Assembly (NCBI GenBank): GCA_041688815.1
Contig: JBDNHK010000090.1
Span: 1-46,065, forward strand
Source: Rhabdothermincola_A sp041688815
Lineage (GTDB): Bacteria; Actinomycetota; Acidimicrobiia; Acidimicrobiales; Acidimicrobilacustridaceae
Reading direction: 5' to 3'
DNA length: 46,065 nt
The notes under the pieces are model-generated. The model was not told the origin of the DNA and did not search any database. It saw only the letters and a program-made list of their open reading frames with translations. The position numbers and the translations under genes were made by a program. Positions 37,953-45,462 of the stretch are shown here, one piece after another. How positions within the stretch are numbered: the first letter of the stretch is position 1; each line of letters begins with the position of its first letter.

Positions 37953-39068
37953 ATGGCCGACTACTACGAACTGCTCGGTGTCGATCGCCACGCCGACGCC
38001 GACGAGATCAAACGCTCCTACCGCCGGCTGGCCCGCCAGCTTCACCCCGACGCCAACCCCGGAGACGCCTCGACCGAAGCCCGGTTCAAGCAGGTCGCTC
38101 TGGCCTACGAGACGTTGTCGGACCCCGAGCGGCGCCGGCAGTACGACACGTACGGTGAGGCCGGCCCGGGTGCGGGTTCGCCGTCCGCGGGCGGTGGGCT
38201 CGGCGACATCTTCGACATGTTCTTCTCCGGTGGTAGTCCCTTCGGCGGTGGTGGGGGCGGGGGAGGCGGGCCCGCAGGGCCGCCGCGGGGTTCGGACCTC
38301 GAGGTCGTGGCCGATCTGGCCTTCGTCGATGCCGTGTTCGGCGTCGAGGCGCCCGTCACCGTGCGCACCGCGGTCGGGTGCGACGACTGCGACGCCACCG
38401 GCGCTGCGCCGGGTACGTCGATCGAGACCTGCTCGGAGTGCAACGGCGCCGGCCAGGTGCGGCGGGTGCGCCAGTCGATCCTGGGTCAGATGGTCACCGC
38501 CGGTCCGTGCCCCCGTTGCGCCGGGTTGGGCACCGTCGTCCCGACGCCCTGCCCGCGCTGTCGCGGCGAGGGGCGGGTGATCGACGAGCGCACCTTCACC
38601 GTCGATGTGCCGGCGGGCATCGACACGGGCGCCACGTTGCGCCTCACCGGGCGGGGCGCGGTGGGCCCGCGTGGCGGTTCCACCGGTGACCTGTACGTCC
38701 ACATGCGGGTGGCCGCCGACGAGCACTTCACCCGGCATGGCGACGATCTCCTCCTCGACCTGCACGTCCCGGTCACCCAGGCCGCGTTGGGGGCGCACCT
38801 CACGTTCGATTCCCTCGACGGCGAGGAGATCCTCGATCTCGATGCCGGCACGCAGACCGGCCGCACCGTGCGGCTGCGGGGCAAGGGCGTTCCTCACCTT
38901 CAGGGCCGCGGCCGTGGCGATCTGTTGGTCCAGGTCGTCGTCGACACCCCCACCGAGCTCACCGACCCCGAGGCGGCGTTGTTGCAGCAGTTGGCCGACC
39001 TACGCGGGCACGCCATCGCCCCGCCCGAGTCCGGCCTGTTCACCCGGCTCAAGTCGGCCTTCAAGTAA
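37953..39068 (+). CDS. dnaJ: Chaperone DnaJ
   Basis: This 371-residue Hsp40 has a J domain (~1-68) with HPD (LHPDANPGD), a Gly-rich linker (~75-110), four CxxCxGxG-type zinc motifs (CDDCDATG, CSECNGAG, CPRCAGLG, CPRCRGEG) and the C-terminal substrate-binding domains. In the first zinc motif Ala replaces the usual first Gly. It stimulates DnaK. No dnaK or grpE lies nearby, so this is the HrcA-linked DnaJ (DnaJ2 type in actinobacteria). Confidence 0.95.
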   Translation: MADYYELLGVDRHADADEIKRSYRRLARQLHPDANPGDASTEARFKQVALAYETLSDPERRRQYDTYGEAGPGAGSPSAGGGLGDIFDMFFSGGSPFGGGGGGGGGPAGPPRGSDLEVVADLAFVDAVFGVEAPVTVRTAVGCDDCDATGAAPGTSIETCSECNGAGQVRRVRQSILGQMVTAGPCPRCAGLGTVVPTPCPRCRGEGRVIDERTFTVDVPAGIDTGATLRLTGRGAVGPRGGSTGDLYVHMRVAADEHFTRHGDDLLLDLHVPVTQAALGAHLTFDSLDGEEILDLDAGTQTGRTVRLRGKGVPHLQGRGRGDLLVQVVVDTPTELTDPEAALLQQLADLRGHAIAPPESGLFTRLKSAFK

Positions 39069-39070
39069 CG

Positions 39071-39775
39071 ATGGCGGCGCTGCCGTCACGGCCCGGAGGC
39101 ACGGCGCCCCATGTGGTGGTGGGCGACGTCGACGCGCCGGGGTTGACCGACCACGACCGTCGGCACCTCGAACGGGTGCGGCGGGTGCGCCTCGGTGACC
39201 CGGTGAGCGTCACCGACGGAGCTGGTCGTTGGCGTTGGTGTCGATTCGGAGCCGAGCTCGAGGTGGTGGGCGAGGTGGTGGTGGACCCGGCCCCGGCGGT
39301 GTCGGTGGGGGTGGCCTTCGCCCTGGTGAAGGGGGCCCGCCCCGACCTGGTGGTGCAGAAGCTCACCGAGCTCGGGGTCGACCGTATCGTGGCGTTCGTG
39401 GCCGAGCGGTCGGTGGTGCGCTGGGACGACGCCAAGGGCACCCGCCAGGCCGAGCGGCTCGATCGCATCGCCCGGGAGGCGGCCATGCAGAGCCGGCGCA
39501 CCTGGCTTTCGGTGGTCGAGCCCGTGACCTCGTTCGCCGACGTCGTCGCCCGGCCGGGGGCGGTGGCCGCCGACCGGGGGGGAGCGCCGCCGTCGCTTCG
39601 GTCGCCGTTCGTGCTGATCGGACCCGAGGGCGGCTGGTCGGACGCCGAGCGCGGGCGGCTCCCGGCCCTGGTCGAGCTGGGCCCGACGGTGTTGCGGGCC
39701 GAGACGGCGGCCATCGCCGCCGGGGCGGTTTTCGCGGCGTTACGGTCCGGCCTGGTCGATCCACGCGCCCGGTGA
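39071..39775 (+). CDS. rsmE: 16S rRNA m3U1498 methyltransferase RsmE
   Basis: This 234-residue SPOUT-fold methyltransferase has an N-terminal PUA-like domain (HLERVRRVRLGDPVSVTDG) and a C-terminal knot with LIGPEGGWSDAER and VLRAETAAIAAG, the SAM-binding signatures. KLTELGVDRI and AAMQSRR are also conserved. It starts 2 bp after the dnaJ stop, the common hrcA-dnaJ-rsmE order. Confidence 0.94.
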   Translation: MAALPSRPGGTAPHVVVGDVDAPGLTDHDRRHLERVRRVRLGDPVSVTDGAGRWRWCRFGAELEVVGEVVVDPAPAVSVGVAFALVKGARPDLVVQKLTELGVDRIVAFVAERSVVRWDDAKGTRQAERLDRIAREAAMQSRRTWLSVVEPVTSFADVVARPGAVAADRGGAPPSLRSPFVLIGPEGGWSDAERGRLPALVELGPTVLRAETAAIAAGAVFAALRSGLVDPRAR

Positions 39776-39884
39776 CCGGATGGCGGGAGCAGCTCAGGTC
39801 GTCAAGAACCACCCTCCGTGGCCGTTTTCGGGGCAGACTGAGTGCTGAAAGTGTGCACGCAGGGCAAGAGAAGGGGAACACGGG

Positions 39885-40409
39885 ATGAGTGAGACGGCGA
39901 CCAGCGAGGTGACCGAGACCTACAGTCGACAGGTCGGCGATCGCTTGCGGGCCATCCGCCGCCAGAAGCGCCTCAGCCTCCAGGAGGTCGAGGCCACGTC
40001 CGAGCTCGAGTTCAAGGCGTCGGTGCTCGGTGCTTACGAGCGTGGCGAGAGGGCGATCTCGGTGCCGCGCCTGCAACGCCTCGCCCACTTCTACAACGTG
40101 CCGGTCGATCAGCTCCTGCCGACCGACGAGGGCCCCGGGTTCATCGAGGGCAACCCGGCTGTGGCCAGGGTGATCGACCAGCGCTCGTTCACCATCGACC
40201 TGCGGCGGCTCGAGGACCTCAGCGGCCCCGAGGCCGACATGCTCAGTCGGTACCTCACCATGATCCAGGTGCAGCGCCAGGACTTCAACGGCCGGGTACT
40301 CACCATCCGCAAGGACGACCTGCGGGCCATCGCCTGCATCCTCGGGGTCGGTCCCGACCTGGCCACCGACCGCCTCGACGATCTGGGTCTCGGGCACAGC
40401 GCCACCTGA
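39885..40409 (+). CDS. BldD-like XRE-family transcription regulator
   Basis: This 174-residue protein has an N-terminal helix-turn-helix (~15-85, LRAIRRQKRLSLQEVE, LGAYERGERAISVPRLQRLA) and a C-terminal domain homologous to the c-di-GMP-binding part of Streptomyces BldD. The BldD signature RGD-x8-RQDD appears here as R131-Q132-D133, eight residues, then R142-K143-D144-D145. BldD represses development genes when bound by c-di-GMP. The ligand residues are mostly kept, so binding is plausible but not certain. GAAGGGGA precedes the ATG. It overlaps hemW by 1 bp (TGATG). Confidence 0.88.
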   Translation: MSETATSEVTETYSRQVGDRLRAIRRQKRLSLQEVEATSELEFKASVLGAYERGERAISVPRLQRLAHFYNVPVDQLLPTDEGPGFIEGNPAVARVIDQRSFTIDLRRLEDLSGPEADMLSRYLTMIQVQRQDFNGRVLTIRKDDLRAIACILGVGPDLATDRLDDLGLGHSAT

Positions 40410-41500
40410 TGGGCGCGTCCCCCGACGCGCTGGCGCCGTTCGGTGCCTACGTCCACGTCCCGTTCTGCTCGAAGCGCTGCGACTACTGCGCGTTCGCGAC
40501 CTGGACCGACCGTCACCACCTCACCGACGCCTACATGACGGCGCTGGTCACCGACGTGGTGCGCCACCGCGACGATGGGCGGCTCGGCCCGGTCACCTCG
40601 GTGTTCTTCGGTGGGGGCACGCCGTCGCTGGTGCCGGCGCCGCAGCTGATGGCGGTGCTGGCCGAGATCCCACTGGTGGCGGGGGCCGAGGTCACGGTGG
40701 AGTGCAATCCCGACACGGTCGACGAGAACGTGTTGGCCACCTACGGCGCCGCCGGGGTGAACCGGTTGTCGTTCGGGGTGCAATCGATGGTTCCCGAGGT
40801 GCTGGTGGCCCTCGGCCGCACCCACGACCCGGCCAACGTGCAGCGGAGTGTGGCCGCGGCCCGAGCGGTGGGGTTCACCAACTTCAACCTCGACCTGATT
40901 TACGGCGGGGCGGGCGAGACCCTCGAGCAGTGGCGCCGCACCCTGGTGGCGGCGCTGGAGCTGGACCCACCGCACGTGAGCGCCTATGCCCTCACCATCG
41001 AGGCCGGGACCCCGCTGGCCGCCGACGCCAGCCGTCACCCCGATGACGACGACCAGGCCGACAAGTACCTACTGGCCACCGAGTTGCTGGGGTCGGCGGG
41101 GCTCGACTGGTACGAGATCTCGAACTGGGCCCGGCCCGGACACCGTTGCGTACACAACGATCTGTACTGGGCGCAGGGCAACTATCTGGGTTTCGGGTGT
41201 GCGGCGCATTCGCACCGGAGCGGGCGGCGGTGGTGGAACGTGCGCACCCCTGAGCGCTACATCGACGCGGTGACCACCGGCGCGTCGACCGAGGCCGCCC
41301 ACGAGGAGCTCGAGCCCGACCGGCGCCGTATCGAGGGCCTCCAGTTGGCGTTGCGCACCCGGGCCGGTGTGGCCACGGAGTCACTGAGCGCCGAGGACCG
41401 AGCGACGCTCGACGGTCTGGTGGAGGAGCACGACGGGGTGCTGACCCTCACGGTGGAGGGTCGCCTGCTGGCCAACGAGGTCGCTGTCCGTCTTCGCTGA
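40409..41500 (+). CDS. hemW: Heme chaperone HemW-like radical SAM protein
   Basis: This 363-residue radical SAM protein has CSKRCDYC (CxxxCxxC) in YVHVPFCSKRCDYCAFATW, GGGTPSLVP, VECNPDT and SFGVQSM. This pattern fits HemW rather than oxygen-independent coproporphyrinogen oxidase HemN, because the protein is short and lacks the extra HemN cysteine. HemW carries heme to respiratory proteins. In many Gram-positives it lies near lepA, hrcA and dnaJ, as here. Confidence 0.92.
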   Translation: MGASPDALAPFGAYVHVPFCSKRCDYCAFATWTDRHHLTDAYMTALVTDVVRHRDDGRLGPVTSVFFGGGTPSLVPAPQLMAVLAEIPLVAGAEVTVECNPDTVDENVLATYGAAGVNRLSFGVQSMVPEVLVALGRTHDPANVQRSVAAARAVGFTNFNLDLIYGGAGETLEQWRRTLVAALELDPPHVSAYALTIEAGTPLAADASRHPDDDDQADKYLLATELLGSAGLDWYEISNWARPGHRCVHNDLYWAQGNYLGFGCAAHSHRSGRRWWNVRTPERYIDAVTTGASTEAAHEELEPDRRRIEGLQLALRTRAGVATESLSAEDRATLDGLVEEHDGVLTLTVEGRLLANEVAVRLR

Positions 41501-41570
41501 AGTCGGGCGACGGCCTGGCGCTGGTGCTCGCGCTCGCCGCCCCGGGCGGGGACGTGAGCGCGGGCTCGTG

Positions 41571-42569
41571 TCAGCGCACCGGCATCGGGGGCAGGGGCAC
41601 GACGAGCTCTTGGCCGGCGAAGACGAGGTCGGGGTTGGTGGGCACCAACAGGCGATCGCGATTGGCGGCGATGAGGACGTCGAGGTAGCGGCCGATCTCG
41701 TCGTCGGAGGGGGCGGTGCCCCATGCGGCGACGAGGGTGACCTCGGCCACATGCCAGAGGTGCTGGCCGGGCTCGATGCGCCACAGGCCCAGTGCCGGTG
41801 TCACGGGTGGGGGAGCGATGGTGGGTGCGGCGGCGGTGGACGCCTTGGCCGCCGGTGGGGTCGCGGTGGTGGGTGGGAGCATCGGGGCCGGGGTCGGCAT
41901 CGGCGGGGGAGCCGCCGACCCAGGAGCGGGGTCGAGGGCGATGATCACTGCGCGGTCGGGGCCGATGGGCACGGTGGCGGCGGTGGCCCGCTCGGGGGGG
42001 TAAATGGCGACGAGGGTGGCGATGTCGGGACGGTTGATGTCGGGTACTGCCGTCGTGACGGAGGTGCTGGCGCCGGCGGTTCCGGGGACGAGGGTGGCGG
42101 CGGCGAGGGTGACCCCGGCGGCGCCGTGCACGAGGCGGCGCACCACCGGCAGGGACAGACGGTCGACGAGTCGGCGCAGCCAGCGCCGGCGGCGCAGGCG
42201 GCTGAGGTGGACCAGCGCCCCGGCCGCTCCGGTGAGGGCGATCCAGACCACGAGGGCCAGTCCCACCACGCGCACCACGGCGAAGGCGGCGACGATCGGG
42301 TCGGTGGTGCCGACCCAGGCGGAGACGCCCTGGTGGTCGAGGGCCGTGGGTGGGGGGAGGGCCTTCCCGGACCACCACAACACCGCTCCCACGACGAGCA
42401 GGCCGACGGCGCCGGCGAGGAGTTGCAGCCGGGGCGCGGCGAGCCCCGGATTCCCGGTTTCTTGCTGGCGGCCAGTGGCTCCGACGGGGTGGACCCGGTG
42501 GATCGAGCTGGTGGCGCGCACGGGACCGGGGGGTTGGATCGAACGCCCAGGGCGGGCGGGGGTGGTCAT
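41571..42569 (-). CDS. Multi-pass membrane protein with C-terminal LysM domain
   Basis: This 332-residue protein starts at the ATG in a 4-bp overlap with the upstream pseudokinase gene. It has about three hydrophobic segments (~52-70 LLAGAVGLLVVGAVLWWSG, ~90-120, ~150-170) and a long Pro/Ala/Thr-rich linker (~200-262). A C-terminal LysM-type domain follows (~263-332) containing RIEPGQHLWHVAEV and NPDLVFAGQELVVPLP. LysM binds peptidoglycan, so the C-terminus is probably outside the membrane. The linker suits spanning the wall. Together with the pseudokinase it looks like a two-component envelope unit. Function unknown. Confidence 0.8.
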   Translation of the reverse strand: MTTPARPGRSIQPPGPVRATSSIHRVHPVGATGRQQETGNPGLAAPRLQLLAGAVGLLVVGAVLWWSGKALPPPTALDHQGVSAWVGTTDPIVAAFAVVRVVGLALVVWIALTGAAGALVHLSRLRRRRWLRRLVDRLSLPVVRRLVHGAAGVTLAAATLVPGTAGASTSVTTAVPDINRPDIATLVAIYPPERATAATVPIGPDRAVIIALDPAPGSAAPPPMPTPAPMLPPTTATPPAAKASTAAAPTIAPPPVTPALGLWRIEPGQHLWHVAEVTLVAAWGTAPSDDEIGRYLDVLIAANRDRLLVPTNPDLVFAGQELVVPLPPMPVR

Positions 42570-44011
42570 CGCAGGTCCTCGGGGCCGAGCACCAGGATCG
42601 GCGTGTCGTTGCGGGTGACGACGAGCGCCGGGCAGCCGTCGGTGCTGTTCGGGTCGGCCCGCAGGCCGGTGCCATCGGGGGTGGTGGTGAAGGGGATGGC
42701 GTCGCGACTGGTGCCGGGTCGGGGCCAGCCGTCGAAGACGAACACCGAGCCGGTGGCCGGTCGGTAGAGCGCGGGGGCGGGGGTGCCGGTGCAGCGCCAG
42801 TCGCCCACCGCGACCAGGTCGCCGCCCTGGCCGACCTGGTAGCGGGCACCGGCGTGCTCGACGACGGGTGGGTCGCCCGGCGGTGAGGCGGCACTTCCGG
42901 TGGCCGTGGTCACGATGGGGGCCGGACCGGCCGCCGGAGCCGGGCGTGGGGATGGGGCCGGGTTCTCGGCGGTGGCGGGTTCGGGGCGGGCGGCCACGGT
43001 CGAGTCGGTGGTGGTCATGGTCTGGTCGCCGGCGACGGTGGACACGCCGATGAACCCGGCGAGGGCCAGCCCGGTGATCATCACCGTGGCGCCGAGCCAT
43101 CGCGGCCGGTGTCGTTCGGCGGGATCCGGGGCGTCGGCAGGGCGGAGGCGGGCGAGGTGGTCGTACAGATCGACGTCGCGGCCGATGGCTCTGGCCGCGA
43201 CGGGGGCGTGGATGACGACCGGCTCGTCGCCCAGGAGGGCCAGGAGAGGGTCGGTGGTGGAGGCCCCCGCCGTGGTGGCGCCGATGGCGACTTCGGCCTG
43301 GGCGCGGGGATCAGGCGGATCGTCGGGACCACCGAGCAGGGCGGCCGGAGCGGCGGCGCGCACGGCGTCGACGAACGAGCGCAGGCCGGGGCGGCAGGTG
43401 GGGTCGGGGTTGGTGGCATGGTCGGCGACGGCCAGCAGGGCTCGCAGTTCGTCGGCCCGCCGGCGGCCGCGACCGAAGCTGGGGACAGAGCCCCAGCGGT
43501 GGCGCTCGGTCGGGATGCCCATGGGGTCGGTGAGCAGGTCGGCCAGCAGCGCACCGAGCCCGGCCACGTCGGTGGAGGGGCGAGGGCCTTCGGCGTCGGG
43601 GCCGTCGTGCGGGGTGTCGGCGCCCATGCGGCGGGCGTCGCCGAAGCCGCAGAGCACGGGCCGGCCGTGGGGGTCGAGGACCACGTGGGAGGCGTCGAGG
43701 TGGCCGTGCACGATGCCGACGCGGTGCAGATCGGCGAGGGTGGCGGCGACGGCCAGCACCAGGCCGGCGGCCCGGTCGGGGGACAGGGGCTGGGGGAGAT
43801 CGGCGGCGGTGCGTGAGCCCACCCACCGCGTGTGCAGCTCGAGCCCGTCGGGGGTGTCGTGGTGGTCGAGGATCTCGACCACCCCCGGGTGATGGACCCC
43901 GTCGAGGACGGTGGCTTCACGCCGGGTGCGGTGAGGGTCGTCGGGAGGTGGGGTCTTGACCGCCACCAGTCGTCCTTCGCCGTCGTGGATCACCCGCACT
44001 CGTTCGCCCAT
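42566..44011 (-). CDS. Membrane-anchored pseudokinase with extracellular FG-GAP-like repeat
   Basis: This 481-residue protein starts at the ATG at 44011. Residues ~1-240 resemble a Ser/Thr kinase fold: VAVK with K19, a possible helix-C Glu E32, a catalytic loop reading HGHLDASH (102-109) instead of HRDLKPSN, and GFG (122-124) instead of DFG. Both catalytic aspartates are lost and no glycine-rich loop is seen. A transmembrane segment (~305-327, ATVMITGLALAGFIG) and a Pro/Ala-rich linker follow. The outer domain contains GDWRCTGTPAPALYRPATG, similar to FG-GAP-type repeats. It is co-transcribed with the LysM gene downstream. A signalling or scaffold role is inferred. Confidence 0.8.
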   Translation of the reverse strand: MGERVRVIHDGEGRLVAVKTPPPDDPHRTRREATVLDGVHHPGVVEILDHHDTPDGLELHTRWVGSRTAADLPQPLSPDRAAGLVLAVAATLADLHRVGIVHGHLDASHVVLDPHGRPVLCGFGDARRMGADTPHDGPDAEGPRPSTDVAGLGALLADLLTDPMGIPTERHRWGSVPSFGRGRRRADELRALLAVADHATNPDPTCRPGLRSFVDAVRAAAPAALLGGPDDPPDPRAQAEVAIGATTAGASTTDPLLALLGDEPVVIHAPVAARAIGRDVDLYDHLARLRPADAPDPAERHRPRWLGATVMITGLALAGFIGVSTVAGDQTMTTTDSTVAARPEPATAENPAPSPRPAPAAGPAPIVTTATGSAASPPGDPPVVEHAGARYQVGQGGDLVAVGDWRCTGTPAPALYRPATGSVFVFDGWPRPGTSRDAIPFTTTPDGTGLRADPNSTDGCPALVVTRNDTPILVLGPEDLR

Positions 44012-44030
44012 GAGCCCAGAGTGGCGCGGG

Positions 44031-44077
44031 GATATCGAGAATGCAAGAAAATAATTGAAAACAAGTAGAATGTATCC
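44031..44077. other. AT-rich island in the pseudokinase / DnaJ-domain spacer
   Basis: These 47 bp have 14 G or C (about 30%), against roughly 70% around them. The core is AAGAAAATAATTGAAAACAA. It lies in the divergent spacer (44012-44147), just upstream of the pseudokinase ATG. Likely roles are promoter melting or a site for an AT-binding nucleoid protein. Confidence 0.7.
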
Positions 44078-44110
44078 AGAGCCGGTATCGCGCTCCCGGG
44101 GTGGCCGCCC

Positions 44111-44116
44111 TACTGT
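44111..44116 (+). promoter_or_regulatory. Candidate -10 of the DnaJ-domain gene
   Basis: TACTGT gives a predicted leader of about 25 nt carrying AGGGGAG before the TTG start. It is not leaderless. Confidence 0.4.
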
Positions 44117-44147
44117 TGGACCACGCACCGGCAGGGGAGTGATCGGG

Positions 44148-44804
44148 TTGAGCACGCACTACGAGGTGCTGGGAGTAGCCCCTGACGCCCCGGTCGACGA
44201 CGTCCGCCAGGCCTATGTGCGGTTGGCGAAGGCCAACCATCCCGATCGCCGCCAGGCCGACGACCCGGTGCGTAAGGAGCGGGCCGACGCCACCATCAAG
44301 GCCGCGAACGCGGCGTGGAACGCGTTACGTGACCCCGAGCGGCGGGCCGAGTACGACCGGTCCCTTCGCCCTCGCTCCTCGACGTCGAGCATGTCGGGGG
44401 CATCGGCCGCTGCCGCGAGCGGGCCGCCCCGTCGTCCGCCGGACTGGGAGCCGTCGGGCATTCTTGTGCCGCAGGTGCATTCGTGGTGGTTCCGGCTGCT
44501 GCCGGTGGTGGTGGTGGCCGTGGTACTCATCGGGATCCTGGTGTTCAGCGCCTACGCCACGGTGCAGGACAGCACGGGCCCCAACGCGGCGCCACCGTCG
44601 ACCCAGCCCACCTACCCGGTGGGGTCGTGCCTATTGGTCGCCGCTCTCGACACGGGCCCGAAGCCGGTGCCGGTGAACTGCGGCACGGGCAACTCGGCGG
44701 TGGTGTCATCCATCGTCGACACGCCCCGGCCGTGTCCGCCCGACACCCGGGCGTTGCCGTTGGACGACAATCGCACCACGTTGTGCCTGAAGAGCTCGGG
44801 GTGA
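44148..44804 (+). CDS. DnaJ-domain membrane protein
   Basis: This 218-residue protein has an N-terminal J domain (~1-68, THYEVLGVAPDAPVDDVRQ) with a functional HPD (ANHPDRRQ), a Ser/Pro/Arg linker, one transmembrane segment (~120-142, LLPVVVVAVVLIGILVF) and a short C-terminal extracytoplasmic part with four cysteines (GSCLLVA, VNCGTGN, PRPCPP, TTLCLKSSG) that may form disulfides. It probably recruits DnaK to the membrane (inference). The start is TTG at 44148 with AGGGGAG eight bases upstream; GTG 44139 is an alternative. It is divergent from the pseudokinase gene. Confidence 0.82.
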   Translation: MSTHYEVLGVAPDAPVDDVRQAYVRLAKANHPDRRQADDPVRKERADATIKAANAAWNALRDPERRAEYDRSLRPRSSTSSMSGASAAAASGPPRRPPDWEPSGILVPQVHSWWFRLLPVVVVAVVLIGILVFSAYATVQDSTGPNAAPPSTQPTYPVGSCLLVAALDTGPKPVPVNCGTGNSAVVSSIVDTPRPCPPDTRALPLDDNRTTLCLKSSG

Positions 44805-44855
44805 GGCGCTCGCGCGTCGGGCGCGCTCGGCCGGAGCGGTGCGGTGGTCCGGTCG

Positions 44856-44861
44856 TAGGCT
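44856..44861 (+). promoter_or_regulatory. VOC gene -10 element, leaderless
   Basis: TAGGCT ends 6 nt before the ATG at 44868. Confidence 0.55.
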
Positions 44862-44867
44862 CGGCGG

Positions 44868-45242
44868 ATGCTGCGTGTGACGGGCCTCGACCATGTGGTG
44901 TTGAACGTGGCCGATGCCCGGCGGTCGTTGGCCTGGTGGCAGGAACTGTTGGGGGCCGAGCCGGTGCGCCTGGCCGAGTGGGAGGCGGGTGAGGCGCCGT
45001 TCCTGTCGGTGCGCCTCGACGCCACCACGATCATCGACCTGCTCGAGACCGAGCGCACCGGCGTGAACGCCGATCACGTGTGTGTGGTGGTGGAGGACGC
45101 CGATTTGGCCGACGTGGCCGCGTCGGGTGCGTTCGAGGTGCTGGGCCCACCGCGGACGTTGTTCGGGGCCCAGGGGTGGGGGACCGGCCTGTACGTGCGC
45201 GACCCCGACGGCAACGTGGTGGAGCTGCGCACCTACCCGTGA
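44868..45242 (+). CDS. VOC (glyoxalase/bleomycin-resistance fold) family protein
   Basis: This 124-residue single-module VOC protein has the conserved N-terminal LDHVVLNVADARRSLAWW and C-terminal GTGLYVRDPDGNVVELRTY. H9 and the glutamate near the end (VVEL) are the usual metal ligands, and NADHVCVVVED gives another His. Such proteins are metal-dependent lyases, dioxygenases or binding proteins; the substrate cannot be told. It is a single gene with its own promoter. Confidence 0.88.
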   Translation: MLRVTGLDHVVLNVADARRSLAWWQELLGAEPVRLAEWEAGEAPFLSVRLDATTIIDLLETERTGVNADHVCVVVEDADLADVAASGAFEVLGPPRTLFGAQGWGTGLYVRDPDGNVVELRTYP

Positions 45243-45260
45243 GGCGGACCGCAGACGGGG

Positions 45261-45290
45261 TTGGGCGGTTCGAGTGCCCTGGGATAACGT
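45261..45290 (+). promoter_or_regulatory. tRNA-Val promoter
   Basis: TTGGGC (45261-45266) and TAACGT (45285-45290) are 18 nt apart. The -10 ends 10 nt before the tRNA. Confidence 0.5.
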
Positions 45291-45300
45291 GCGACGCCCC

Positions 45301-45374
45301 GGACGCGTAGCTCAGCTGGTTAGAGCACCGCCTTCACACGGCGGGGGTCGGAGGTTCGAGTCCTCTCGCGTCCA
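45301..45374 (+). tRNA. tRNA-Val (anticodon CAC)
   Basis: The 74 nt form a full cloverleaf. The acceptor is GGACGCG with CGCGTCC, the D arm GCTC/GAGC, the anticodon arm CCGCC/GGCGG with loop TTCACAC (anticodon CAC), and the T arm GGAGG/CCTCT with TTCGAGT. The discriminator is A and CCA is not encoded. Confidence 0.97.
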
Positions 45375-45378
45375 CGAC

Positions 45379-45397
45379 TGTTGTCGAAAACACAACA
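45379..45397 (+). terminator. Hairpin downstream of tRNA-Val
   Basis: TGTTGT (45379-45384), loop CGAAAAC and ACAACA (45392-45397) form a perfect 6-bp stem 4 nt after the tRNA. It may be a terminator or processing signal. A second GC hairpin (45400-45414) follows. Confidence 0.45.
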
Positions 45398-45399
45398 TC

Positions 45400-45414
45400 G
45401 CCCCTGGCCGGGGC
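45400..45414. terminator. GC hairpin between tRNA-Val and vapC
   Basis: GCCCC, loop TGGCC and GGGGC form a perfect 5-bp stem. It could stop transcription of the minus-strand vapBC operon or of the tRNA. Confidence 0.35.
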
Positions 45415-45462
45415 CGCGCCCGGACGAGCCGATCGCTTCGCCGTGGATGTCGATCGGCCGGG

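Noticed and set aside
45301..45374. Phage or island attachment site at the tRNA-Val 3' end
   Set aside because: No direct repeat of the tRNA end and no integrase are visible within the window.
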